A DNA stretch of 64,000 bases from Listeria welshimeri serovar 6b str. SLCC5334 (GTDB taxonomy: Bacteria > Bacillota > Bacilli > Lactobacillales > Listeriaceae), in NCBI RefSeq assembly GCF_000060285.1, contig NC_008555.1:1178001-1242000 (forward strand), written 5' to 3'. Below the pieces are notes generated by a model. The model did no database searches and was not told where the DNA came from. It saw nothing but the letters and a program-made list of their open reading frames with translations. Within the stretch, counting starts at the first letter, position 1, and the number at the start of each line of letters is the position of its first letter. Shown here in pieces: positions 51,554 to 59,387 of the stretch. Made by a program: the position numbers and the translations under genes.

Positions 51554-52728
51554 AACAATTAATGATTCAGAAAAAATTAGATTCTAAACGAAGTGATTTA
51601 GAGGAACTGGAGACACGTTCAAAGACATTTAAAGAACGCGAGGAGGAATTAACTCGTGCGCTTGAAGAAGCAAAAACAGAAGAAGAAGTAAGTACTGTTG
51701 AAAAGAGCGTAGATGAGTTAGAAAGCGAAAAAGAAAAGTTAGAAAAAGAACGTGATGAATTGACAGCAAAAATTGAAGAACTAGAAAAAGAGTTAGAAGA
51801 AGCTAATGGTGAAACTACTTCAGATGATGTAGAAAAAGGAGAGGGCGAGGAACGCATGGGAAAATATAAAGATAAAGAATTACGTAGTGCAGTAAATACA
51901 TTTATTCGAACAAAAGGTCAAACACGAGCTGGGTTAGTATCTACTGACGTGGGTGTTGTGATTCCAGAAGAGATTATTTATTCACCAGAAAGAGAAGTAA
52001 AAACTGTCACTAACTTGGCAGAACTGGTTTCTAAAACAAAAGTTAATACAGCGTCTGGGAAATATCCGATTTTAAAACGTGCCACTTCCCGATTGAATTC
52101 AGTTACTGAATTAACTGCAAATCCTGAATTAGCTAAACCAGAATTTGTTCAAGTCAACTGGGAAGTTGAAACGTATCGTGGAGCTATTCCGATTTCACAA
52201 GAGTCCATCGATGATGCTGCTGTTGATTTAGTTAGTATTGTATCTGAGAATGCACAAGAACAAAAAGTCAATACAACAAACTATGCGATTTCAGAAGTGT
52301 TAAAAACTTTCACAGCAAAAACAGTAGCGAATACAGATGACATCAAACAAATCCTTAACGTCACATTAGATCCAGCGTATGAAAGAACTGCAGTCGTGTC
52401 ACAAAGTTTTTTACAATGGGTTGATACTTTGAAAGATTCAGACGGTCAATATATTCTACATCGTGACATTACTTCAACAAGTGGAACGTCGCTTTTTGGC
52501 ATTAAACTAGAAGTTGTAAACGATGAATTACTTGGACTCGCAGGAGAAGCGCATGCGTTCTTAGGTGATTTGAAGCGTGCGGTACTATTTGCAGATCGCA
52601 CCGACATCACCGCTCGTTGGGTAGATAATGAAATCTATGGTCAGTATTTACAAGTCGGCACTAGATTTGATGTTAAAAAAGCTGATTCTAAAGCGGGTTA
52701 TTTCCTAACTTTCACTAAAGGAGCGTAA
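51544..52728 (+). CDS. Major capsid protein with N-terminal scaffolding delta domain (HK97 fold)
   Basis: 394 residues. Residues 1-about 100 form a strongly charged coiled coil (delta domain), which acts as scaffold and is cut off by the protease, probably near residues 104-112 (ERMGKYKDKE). The rest shows the HK97 capsid pattern: VSTDVGVVIPEEI, KYPILKR, GAIPISQESIDDAAVDL, and DRTDITARW. A +1-frame small gene follows within 5 bases. Confidence 0.94.
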   Translation: MALKQLMIQKKLDSKRSDLEELETRSKTFKEREEELTRALEEAKTEEEVSTVEKSVDELESEKEKLEKERDELTAKIEELEKELEEANGETTSDDVEKGEGEERMGKYKDKELRSAVNTFIRTKGQTRAGLVSTDVGVVIPEEIIYSPEREVKTVTNLAELVSKTKVNTASGKYPILKRATSRLNSVTELTANPELAKPEFVQVNWEVETYRGAIPISQESIDDAAVDLVSIVSENAQEQKVNTTNYAISEVLKTFTAKTVANTDDIKQILNVTLDPAYERTAVVSQSFLQWVDTLKDSDGQYILHRDITSTSGTSLFGIKLEVVNDELLGLAGEAHAFLGDLKRAVLFADRTDITARWVDNEIYGQYLQVGTRFDVKKADSKAGYFLTFTKGA

Positions 52729-52732
52729 TCAT

Positions 52733-52912
52733 ATGAGTAAATATGTCGTATTGAAAACTTTCTCTGATTTAGAAGATGGTAATCATATTTACCAAGAAGG
52801 AGACAAATATCCCCGTCAAGGTAAAGCAAAAAAATCGCGTATTGATGAATTATCTTCTACAAGTAACAAGTTAGGCGAACCACTTATCATTGAGTTAGAA
52901 AGTGATAAGTAA
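52733..52912 (+). CDS. Small capsid-adjacent protein (Rho-N-like, head decoration or connector)
   Basis: 59 residues (MSKYVVLKTFSDLEDGNHIYQEGD start; SRIDELSSTSNKLGEPLI end), resembling small phage proteins with a Rho-N-like motif found between capsid and connector genes. AAAGGAGCG 8 bases upstream gives its own ribosome site. It is in the +1 frame relative to the capsid gene. Ends on the next start codon. Confidence 0.75.
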   Translation: MSKYVVLKTFSDLEDGNHIYQEGDKYPRQGKAKKSRIDELSSTSNKLGEPLIIELESDK

Positions 52913-53199
52913 TGAGTACAGATACTATTTTAGAACTGGTAAAAGCAAGGGAAGGTATTTCTAGCAATGTTAGAGATACCTATTTGCTTGCAATTATTGA
53001 TGGGGTTATTCAAGAACTAGAAAATGAAAAAAGTATTGCCTTGGATGAAAAAGACGCTAATCATTTAATGTTCGTAGTTGATTACACTTCGTGGAGATAT
53101 AACAATCGTGATTCTGATGATATGCCACGACATTTACGGTATCGTTTGCATAATCTCATTATTCAATATCGAGAGGTGCCTGTTGATGAATTGGAATGA
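52912..53199 (+). CDS. Head-tail connector (gp6/DNA-packaging family)
   Basis: 95 residues, helical. VDYTSWRYNNRD and RLHNLIIQYRE are typical of the HK97 gp6-like or QLRG-type connector that extends the portal ring. Starts on the preceding stop and overlaps the following gene. Confidence 0.82.
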   Translation: MSTDTILELVKAREGISSNVRDTYLLAIIDGVIQELENEKSIALDEKDANHLMFVVDYTSWRYNNRDSDDMPRHLRYRLHNLIIQYREVPVDELE

Positions 53200-53491
53200 T
53201 GAAGTGACTTTAGTATCAGAAAAACTTGTTACTGACGAGATAGGAAATCAAATACCAGAGTCAATTGAAACTACAATTCTATGTGAGAAGAAAAATGTTA
53301 CACGTCAAGAGTTTTACGAGGCGAGTACTAGTGGATTCAAACCATCCCTCGTTTTGAATATTCATGGATATGAATATGGGAATCAGACGAAACTTGTTTT
53401 TGAAAACAAGCGGTATGTAATTATTCGAACATATAGCGTTGATTCAGAGAGACTAGAACTCACTTGTGAGCGTGATTTAGGAGAGCGGTGA
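53186..53491 (+). CDS. Head closure protein (head-tail adaptor)
   Basis: 101 residues, SPP1 gp16-like beta barrel: WNDEVTLVSEKLVTDEIGNQIPE, then CEKKNVTRQEFYEAS and RYVIIRTYSVDSERLELTCER. Start at 53186, 12 bases inside the previous gene's end, with GAGAGGTG upstream; a longer open frame further upstream is only the shadow of that gene. Confidence 0.82.
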   Translation: MNWNDEVTLVSEKLVTDEIGNQIPESIETTILCEKKNVTRQEFYEASTSGFKPSLVLNIHGYEYGNQTKLVFENKRYVIIRTYSVDSERLELTCERDLGER

Positions 53492-53497
53492 TTTGAC

Positions 53498-53851
53498 TTG
53501 AAGATAAAAGGATTAAATAACGCCATCGCTGACGTATTGAAAACATACACTAAAGATATTGAACAAGAACTAGAAATGATTCAAAAAAAAGTCGCAACTA
53601 ATGCTACGAAAAAACTACAACAAAGAAGCCCGGTAAAAAAAGGTAGATACGCGAGAGGGTGGAAAGCTAAAAAGACTTCCACTGGATATGTTATTTATAA
53701 CGCCTCTGACCCTGGTAAAACTCATCTTTTAGAAAACGGTCATGCTAAACGAGGCGGAGGAAGAGTTAAAGCCTACAAACATATTGAACCAGTAGAACAA
53801 GAAGCAATACAAGAATACGTTCGAGAAGCGGAAAGGGCGTTGAGACAATGA
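53498..53851 (+). CDS. HK97 gp10-like tail-joining protein
   Basis: 117 residues, TTG start (MKIKGLNNAIADVLKTY). HK97 gp10/SPP1 gp16.1-type features: NATKKLQQRSPVKKGRYARGWKAKKTSTGYVIYN and HLLENGHAKRGGGRVKAYKHI. Completes the head-tail interface. Overlaps the next gene by 4 bases. Confidence 0.86.
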   Translation: MKIKGLNNAIADVLKTYTKDIEQELEMIQKKVATNATKKLQQRSPVKKGRYARGWKAKKTSTGYVIYNASDPGKTHLLENGHAKRGGGRVKAYKHIEPVEQEAIQEYVREAERALRQ

Positions 53852-54171
53852 ACTTAAAAGATATTTTAAACGAAACAGGACTACCTGTCTCATACGACCA
53901 CTTCACCGAAACGGACACTACACCAATTCCTGCTCTTCCGTATCTAACATATAACGAGTCTGACAGTGTCAACTTAATGGCTGATAACATTGTATTGAAA
54001 AAAATATCAAATTACACCATCGAACTGTATACAGAATATAAAACACCATCAACAGAATTACTTTTAGAAAATGCTTTAATGGCAAACAAACTGCCTTTCA
54101 ATTCCTCTCAAACAGAATGGATAGAGGATGAAAAAATGTATGTAAAATATTATTATGTGAGGATGATTTAA
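53848..54171 (+). CDS. Tail terminator protein
   Basis: 107 residues, alpha/beta (PYLTYNESDSVNLMADN, YTIELYTEYKTPSTELLLENAL). It sits between the gp10-like protein and the major tail protein, which is the position of the tail terminator (gpU-like or DUF3168-like) that stops tail-tube growth. Confidence 0.75.
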   Translation: MNLKDILNETGLPVSYDHFTETDTTPIPALPYLTYNESDSVNLMADNIVLKKISNYTIELYTEYKTPSTELLLENALMANKLPFNSSQTEWIEDEKMYVKYYYVRMI

Positions 54172-54753
54172 ATGCCCGAAACACAAGAAAACAAAGTATT
54201 ATTTGGATTAGAAAATGTACATTATGCAACGTATACGGAGGCAGATGGAAAAATTACTTATGCGAAGCCAAAACCTCTGCCTGGCGGAGTAGAAATCTCT
54301 GTCGAGCCGCAGGGAGATATGATTAAGTTTTATGCAGACAATATTGTCTACTACCAAGCGCCAAACAACCAAGGGTACGAAGGCACATTGACAATTGCAA
54401 ACATTACAGAAGAATTTGCGATTGATTGTATTGGTGAAGAACTTGATAGTGTAGATGGTGTTCTTACAGAAAAATCTAATGCAAAACCAAAACCATTTGC
54501 TCTGCTTTTTGAATTCGATGGAGATGTAAAAGCGGTGCGACAAGTTTTATATAATTGTACTGCAAGTAGACCTACAGTAGCATCAGCGACCAAAACAGAT
54601 TCAACAGAACCAAATTCAAATGAATTAACGTTTTCAGCTGGACCTCGTTCTACAGACAAAGCTGTAAAATCGAAAACATCTACAGGTGTTACAGATACCG
54701 TGTACAACAATTGGTATAAAGCAGTTTATGAAAAAACACCAGCAGGAGCCTAG
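54172..54753 (+). CDS. Major tail tube protein
   Basis: 193 residues of the phi13/TP901-1 major tail family: VLFGLENVHYATYTEADGKITY, GGVEISVEPQGDMIKFYADNI, NQGYEGTLTIANI, then a Ser/Thr-rich stretch and SAGPRSTDKAVKSKT. Its stop codon sits inside a terminator-like hairpin. No readable frameshift extension: both other frames close within nine codons. Confidence 0.9.
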   Translation: MPETQENKVLFGLENVHYATYTEADGKITYAKPKPLPGGVEISVEPQGDMIKFYADNIVYYQAPNNQGYEGTLTIANITEEFAIDCIGEELDSVDGVLTEKSNAKPKPFALLFEFDGDVKAVRQVLYNCTASRPTVASATKTDSTEPNSNELTFSAGPRSTDKAVKSKTSTGVTDTVYNNWYKAVYEKTPAGA

Positions 54754-54776
54754 AATTTTTCTAGGTTCTTTTTTTT
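54745..54776 (+). terminator. Terminator-like hairpin overlapping the major tail stop codon
   Basis: AGCCTAGAA pairs with TTCTAGGTT (loop TTT), followed by CTTTTTTTT. The stop TAG (54751-54753) is in the stem. It would act as partial attenuator inside the late operon, raising head and tube proteins over later tail genes. Confidence 0.75.
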
Positions 54777-54797
54777 AGTATTTTAGGAGGATGAGAA

Positions 54798-55154
54798 ATG
54801 GAAAAAACAATTGAAATCGATGGTCAAAAAATCCAGCTTAAAAGTACAGGAGCTACAGTACTTAGATACAAGCAACAATTTGGAAAAGATTATTTTGGCG
54901 AATTACTAAAAATGACAAATGCAATTGAACCAATGAAACAAAATAAAAAAATGAATAGCTTGTCGAATAGCGATTTATCCCTTTTAGACTTTGAAGTGAT
55001 TTATAATTTTGTTTGGGTTCTTGCTAAAACTGCTAATGCTAATATTCCCGAACCGATTGAGTGGTTGGATGGCTTTGATTCATTCCCAATTATGGAAATC
55101 ATGCCAGAAATTGAGGATCTTCTTGCTTCTAGTATTCAGACGAAAAAAAAGTAA
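54798..55154 (+). CDS. Tail assembly chaperone (gpG-like)
   Basis: 118 residues. Binds the tape measure and helps tail-tube assembly. Helical body with LRYKQQFGKDYFGELLKM and WVLAKTANANIPEPIEWLDGFDSFP, typical of Gram-positive siphovirus chaperones. It ends in KKK at a slippery A AAA AAG followed at once by TAA. Confidence 0.85.
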   Translation: MEKTIEIDGQKIQLKSTGATVLRYKQQFGKDYFGELLKMTNAIEPMKQNKKMNSLSNSDLSLLDFEVIYNFVWVLAKTANANIPEPIEWLDGFDSFPIMEIMPEIEDLLASSIQTKKK

Positions 55155-55363
55155 CTGACACGTCTCAAAATGCCAGCGATGAACCGTTGACAGCTGAGGC
55201 GTTTTTATATATTTGCAAACAAACTGGATTGACTATGGACGACTTGGACATGATGACATTGGGTTCTTGTTTGGACTACTTTGCAGAATATGAAGAAGCT
55301 CAAAATCCAGACAAAAAGAAAAAAGTCAGAAGAGCATCACAAGCTGATTTTGATGCGTTTTAG
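54798..55363 (+). CDS. Tail assembly chaperone, -1 frameshift product (gpGT-like)
   Basis: Slippery heptamer A AAA AAG at 55145-55151 lies directly before the stop of the short form. A -1 shift continues at GTA (55151) for 70 codons (VTDTSQNASDEPLTAEAFL ... RASQADFDAF) to TAG 55361-55363. The extension has no start codon or ribosome site of its own near its beginning. The tape measure gene follows, as in lambda G/GT-H. Product about 188 residues. Confidence 0.85.
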
Positions 55364-55377
55364 GAGGTGTAATAAAA

Positions 55378-58300
55378 ATGGCTAAAGGTAGAATTCAAGG
55401 TATCACAATTGAAGTTGATGGCGATACAAAAGGGTTGAATTCAGCTTTAAAAAGTGTTAACACTCAATCAACTAAGTTAACTAGTGAATTGAAAGATGTT
55501 GAAAAACTATTGAAATTTAACCCTGGGAATGTTGAAGCACTTGCGCAAAAACAGCAACTTTTGACAAAGCAAATAGAAACAACTACTCAAAAATTAAATC
55601 AACTAAAGCAAGCAGAAAGTCAAGTGGAAGCACAGTTTAAAAGTGGTGAAATTGGTGAAGAGCAATATCGAGCTTTTAGACGAGAAATCGAGTATACAGA
55701 AGGCGCTTTGAATGGTTACAAAGGACAATTAAATAACATACAAGTAGAACAAGAAAAATTAGGTCAAAACACAAAAAGAATTAATACTTTATTTGATGCA
55801 ACGGGTTCCAGTGTGGATGATTTTGCGGACATTTTAGGTGGTAGACTGACTAACGCAATTCGTAATGGGACAGCTACATCTGACCAGCTAGAAGAAGCAA
55901 TAAATAAAATCGGTCGAGCGGCATTAGGAACTGATGTTGATGTTGGCAAGATGAAAAATGCACTAGATACGATTGATGATGGTAATAGCATTCAGAGCGT
56001 GGAGACAGAACTTAAAGGTTTATCTACTCAATCTGATAAAACTAGTGAAAACTTAGAAGGAATGAGTAAAAAGTTAGATGCTGGTCTTCTTTTAGAAGGA
56101 GCTGAGGCGGTTCAGGGTGTTACTGATAAAGTAATTGAACTTGGAAAGAGCGCTTTTACATCTTCAATGGAGTTAGATAGTGCTACAAATAAATTCAATA
56201 ATAACTTTGATTTAACTGGAAAAGCCGCTGAAAGAACAAAAGACTCGATTGTGGATTTTTATAACACAGGATTAGTAGATTCTTATGAGGAGGCAGGAGA
56301 AGCTTTAACTCAAACAAAAAGACAATTACAAAATCTCAATGATACAGATTTGGCTAGTGTAACAGAAAAGTCCGTAGCGTTCTCAAAGACATTTGATGCA
56401 GATATGACAGAAAGTTTACGTGGGGCGAATGCTTTAATGGAGACATACGGCATGACTGGCGAACAAGCTTTTGATATCATGACCGTCGGAGCACAAAATG
56501 GCTTGAATAAAACGGATGAATTAGGAGACAACTTAGCAGAATATGCTAGTCAGTTTGAACAAAATGGATACAGCGCACAAGGGATGTTTGAGACGTTAGA
56601 GGCAGGATTAGATGGCGGTGCTTACAATCTTGATAAAGTTAACGATCTGGTGAAAGAGTTTGGCATACGTATTTCTGATGATTCTATAGGTAAGGCAGTG
56701 GAAGGATTAGGCGGAAAATGGAAATCTATGTATGATGATATGAAAAAAAGTGGAATGGACAATAATGAAATATTTGCCAGTTTGGCGACTGAAATAAATA
56801 AAGTTGGGGATGAGCAAGAAAGGGCATCAATTGTGTCTGCTATATTCGGTTCCCTCGGAGAAGATAACACGGTTAAAGTCATTACCGCTATGGGTGATTT
56901 AAACGGTGAATTAGGAGACGTTCAAGGTAAGTATGATGATGTAAAGGGTGCATCAGATAAACTCGCGGATGGTGGAACTGAACAAAATTTAACAAAAATG
57001 TGGCACGAATTACAAACTGCACTCATGCCAATCGGCGAATATTTGTTAGAATTAGCGAACGCAATTGTTCCGAAAGTCATAGATGCGATAGAAGGTTTAA
57101 AGAAATGGTTTGACGATTTAAGCCCTTTCGCAAAAACTATTTTAGAATTCATTGGGTTATTCGCCGGATTAGTTGCTGTAATAGCGCCGATTGTAATCGC
57201 TGTTGCTGCAGTAATAGCCATTTTCGCTGTTTTAGGTTCGACAGTGGGTATAGTTATAGCTGCAATAGCTGCAGTCATAGCCGCAGTCATATTAGTGATA
57301 AAAAACTGGGGTTCTATTGTGGAATGGTTAAAAGGTGTATGGGAAAAAATAAGCGAGTTTTTCATAAACTTGTGGGAAGATGTTAAACAAATTTTTTCAG
57401 ATGCTTGGGAAGGTATAAAACAGTGGTTCATAGAACTTATGATTGAATGGGCTACTTGGATTTATGAATTTTGGAATGGAATAGCTGAATTTTTTGCAAA
57501 CATTTGGAATGGATTAAAAGAAAGCTGGATGGAATTTTGGGATCCTATTATCCAATGGTTTAAAGAGAAATGGGAACTAATAAGAACATCTGCCGCTGAA
57601 ATATGGCAATCCATAGTTGACACAATTGTCAACGTGTGGGACGGATTAATGGAATTCTTAGATCCAATCATCAGTCTAATAAGTTCTATAATTGAAGGTG
57701 CTTGGATGCTTATAGTGGCAGCTACACAAATTGCGTGGGCAGCATTTGAGAAATTTATACTTGACCCTTTAAAAAATGTGTGGAAATGGGTACAAGATTT
57801 ATTTGGGAAAATAGTTGAATGGGTAAAAACGAAATGGGAAGAAGTAAAACTTATTACAAAGCTTGCTTGGATTCTATTTAAAAAATATATGATTGACCCT
57901 GTTGTTAGCGCATATAATTATGTGAAAGGTAAGTTTTCAGATTTAGTAAATTGGCTGAAAACAAAATGGGAACTAGCAAAATCTATAACTGCTGCCGCTT
58001 GGAGTGTTGTTAAAGAAAAAATGATTACCCCTATTGTGGAAGCATACAACAAAGTCAAGAACAAAATATCTGACATGATAAACTCTATCCGTTCTAAATT
58101 TGACGATGCTAAAACAATAGCTAAAGAAAAATTTGATGATGTAAAAAAGGCGATAGTTGACCCTATTGAAAAAGCTAAAGAATCAGTAAAAAACATTATT
58201 GAAAAGATTAAAAACTTTTTCACTAATCTTAAACTTAAAATACCTAAACCATCAATGCCAGATATGCCGCATTTTAGCCTGAAAACAAGTTCTAAGAAAA

Positions 58301-58650
58301 TATTTGGTAAAGAAATATCATATCCAAGTGGGCTGAATGTGGAATGGTATGCAAAAGGTGGTATTTTAACAAAACCAACCATGTTCGGCATGAATGGTAG
58401 TTCTGTAATGGCTGGCGGAGAAGCTGGTAACGAAGCTGTATTACCTTTGAATGCAAAAAATTTAGGTGTTATAGGTAAAATGATTGCTGAAACAATGCCT
58501 CAAAATGGCGGAGACACATATGATTTAACTGTAAATGTGAATGGCAATGTAGATAGGAAAATGATTGATTTAATGAAGAAAGAAATGCAAAAAATTCTTA
58601 TTGAACAGACAAGAAGAAAAGACAGTAGTATGGGAGGTGTGACCATTTGA
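55378..58650 (+). CDS. Tape measure protein
   Basis: 1090 residues; its length sets tail length (roughly 0.15 nm per residue gives about 160 nm by the common rule). N-terminal coiled coil (20-150), TP901-type core with AFTSSMELDSATNKFNNNF and FGSLGEDNTVKVI, hydrophobic helices at about 588-645, Trp-rich amphipathic helical repeats (WDGLMEFLDPI, EFWNGIAEFFANIWNGLKESW) and a C-terminal segment with GNEAVLPLNAKNLGVIGKM. No peptidase domain recognised. Confidence 0.93.
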   Translation: MAKGRIQGITIEVDGDTKGLNSALKSVNTQSTKLTSELKDVEKLLKFNPGNVEALAQKQQLLTKQIETTTQKLNQLKQAESQVEAQFKSGEIGEEQYRAFRREIEYTEGALNGYKGQLNNIQVEQEKLGQNTKRINTLFDATGSSVDDFADILGGRLTNAIRNGTATSDQLEEAINKIGRAALGTDVDVGKMKNALDTIDDGNSIQSVETELKGLSTQSDKTSENLEGMSKKLDAGLLLEGAEAVQGVTDKVIELGKSAFTSSMELDSATNKFNNNFDLTGKAAERTKDSIVDFYNTGLVDSYEEAGEALTQTKRQLQNLNDTDLASVTEKSVAFSKTFDADMTESLRGANALMETYGMTGEQAFDIMTVGAQNGLNKTDELGDNLAEYASQFEQNGYSAQGMFETLEAGLDGGAYNLDKVNDLVKEFGIRISDDSIGKAVEGLGGKWKSMYDDMKKSGMDNNEIFASLATEINKVGDEQERASIVSAIFGSLGEDNTVKVITAMGDLNGELGDVQGKYDDVKGASDKLADGGTEQNLTKMWHELQTALMPIGEYLLELANAIVPKVIDAIEGLKKWFDDLSPFAKTILEFIGLFAGLVAVIAPIVIAVAAVIAIFAVLGSTVGIVIAAIAAVIAAVILVIKNWGSIVEWLKGVWEKISEFFINLWEDVKQIFSDAWEGIKQWFIELMIEWATWIYEFWNGIAEFFANIWNGLKESWMEFWDPIIQWFKEKWELIRTSAAEIWQSIVDTIVNVWDGLMEFLDPIISLISSIIEGAWMLIVAATQIAWAAFEKFILDPLKNVWKWVQDLFGKIVEWVKTKWEEVKLITKLAWILFKKYMIDPVVSAYNYVKGKFSDLVNWLKTKWELAKSITAAAWSVVKEKMITPIVEAYNKVKNKISDMINSIRSKFDDAKTIAKEKFDDVKKAIVDPIEKAKESVKNIIEKIKNFFTNLKLKIPKPSMPDMPHFSLKTSSKKIFGKEISYPSGLNVEWYAKGGILTKPTMFGMNGSSVMAGGEAGNEAVLPLNAKNLGVIGKMIAETMPQNGGDTYDLTVNVNGNVDRKMIDLMKKEMQKILIEQTRRKDSSMGGVTI

Positions 58651-59387
58651 GGAGCGGAGAGTTCATATTTAATGACATAAATTTTTATGAAAATAATGTA
58701 TATATCCAAGAAAGACCAGAAATTTCACGAGCGTATAGGAATGAGACAATTATCGAAATTCCGGGCAGGTACACACCTCTAACAAAATGGGATGGGACAT
58801 ATTTGCCAGTTGAGTTCACATTATCTCTTTTTCTAAAAGCAAGAAAACCGGAAACTGCAATTGAAGAATATTATAATATGACATCTAAACTACAAGACCC
58901 TGTTTCTCATCTAGCGAGATTCTATTTTGATGAAAACTATTATTATTCAGTAAAATTCACAGAAATAAACTTATCGTATCAGACGAACTATGTCGCTGGA
59001 GTTCCTTTCACCGTAAAAGCAACTTGTTCCCCCTTGAAAAAAGATTTATCAGGTATTTATCCCACTGATGTTGAAAATGGAACTAAAGTTTATAACATCA
59101 ATTCTAGTATATCTCAACCACTTATTGAATTTACTGGTTCAGGAAACATAACGATAAATGTGAACGGTACTGAATTCGTATTTAAAAATTTACTAACTGG
59201 AGATTATGCTATAGATAGTGAAGTGAGAGAAGTTTATCAAGTGATAGATGGTAATTTTGTATCTATAAATAATAAATATTATAGTAAAAATTCGTTCCCA
59301 TTCTTTGATTTAGAGGAAAATATAATTTCATGGAATGGTAATGTGTCAGAAATGAAGGTGACGCCAAAATGGGCAAGCGTGATTTAA
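58647..59387 (+). CDS. Distal tail protein (Dit)
   Basis: 246 residues, TTG start with GGGAGGTG 9 bases upstream, overlapping the tape measure stop. Siphovirus Dit fold: N-terminal belt domain (FIFNDINFYENNVYIQERPEISRAYR and GRYTPLTKWDG) and a C-terminal galectin-like part (NINSSISQPLIEFTGSGNITINVNG). Forms the hub ring linking tail tube and baseplate. Overlaps the next gene by 19 bases. Confidence 0.88.
   Translation: MRSGEFIFNDINFYENNVYIQERPEISRAYRNETIIEIPGRYTPLTKWDGTYLPVEFTLSLFLKARKPETAIEEYYNMTSKLQDPVSHLARFYFDENYYYSVKFTEINLSYQTNYVAGVPFTVKATCSPLKKDLSGIYPTDVENGTKVYNINSSISQPLIEFTGSGNITINVNGTEFVFKNLLTGDYAIDSEVREVYQVIDGNFVSINNKYYSKNSFPFFDLEENIISWNGNVSEMKVTPKWASVI

Noticed and set aside
52700-52912. 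Possible +1 frameshift joining the major capsid gene to the following small gene, as described for Listeria phage PSA
   Set aside because: The downstream frame is indeed +1, but there are no overlapping proline codons near the capsid stop, which PSA uses, and the small gene has its own well-spaced AAAGGAG and ATG.
54700-54790. Frameshift extension of the major tail protein
   Set aside because: Both alternative frames close within nine codons after the stop; the sequence there is a hairpin with a T tract.
56922-57431. Long open frames on the minus strand of structural and host genes
   Set aside because: They mirror coding frames of strongly supported plus-strand genes, have no ribosome sites and no recognisable domains.
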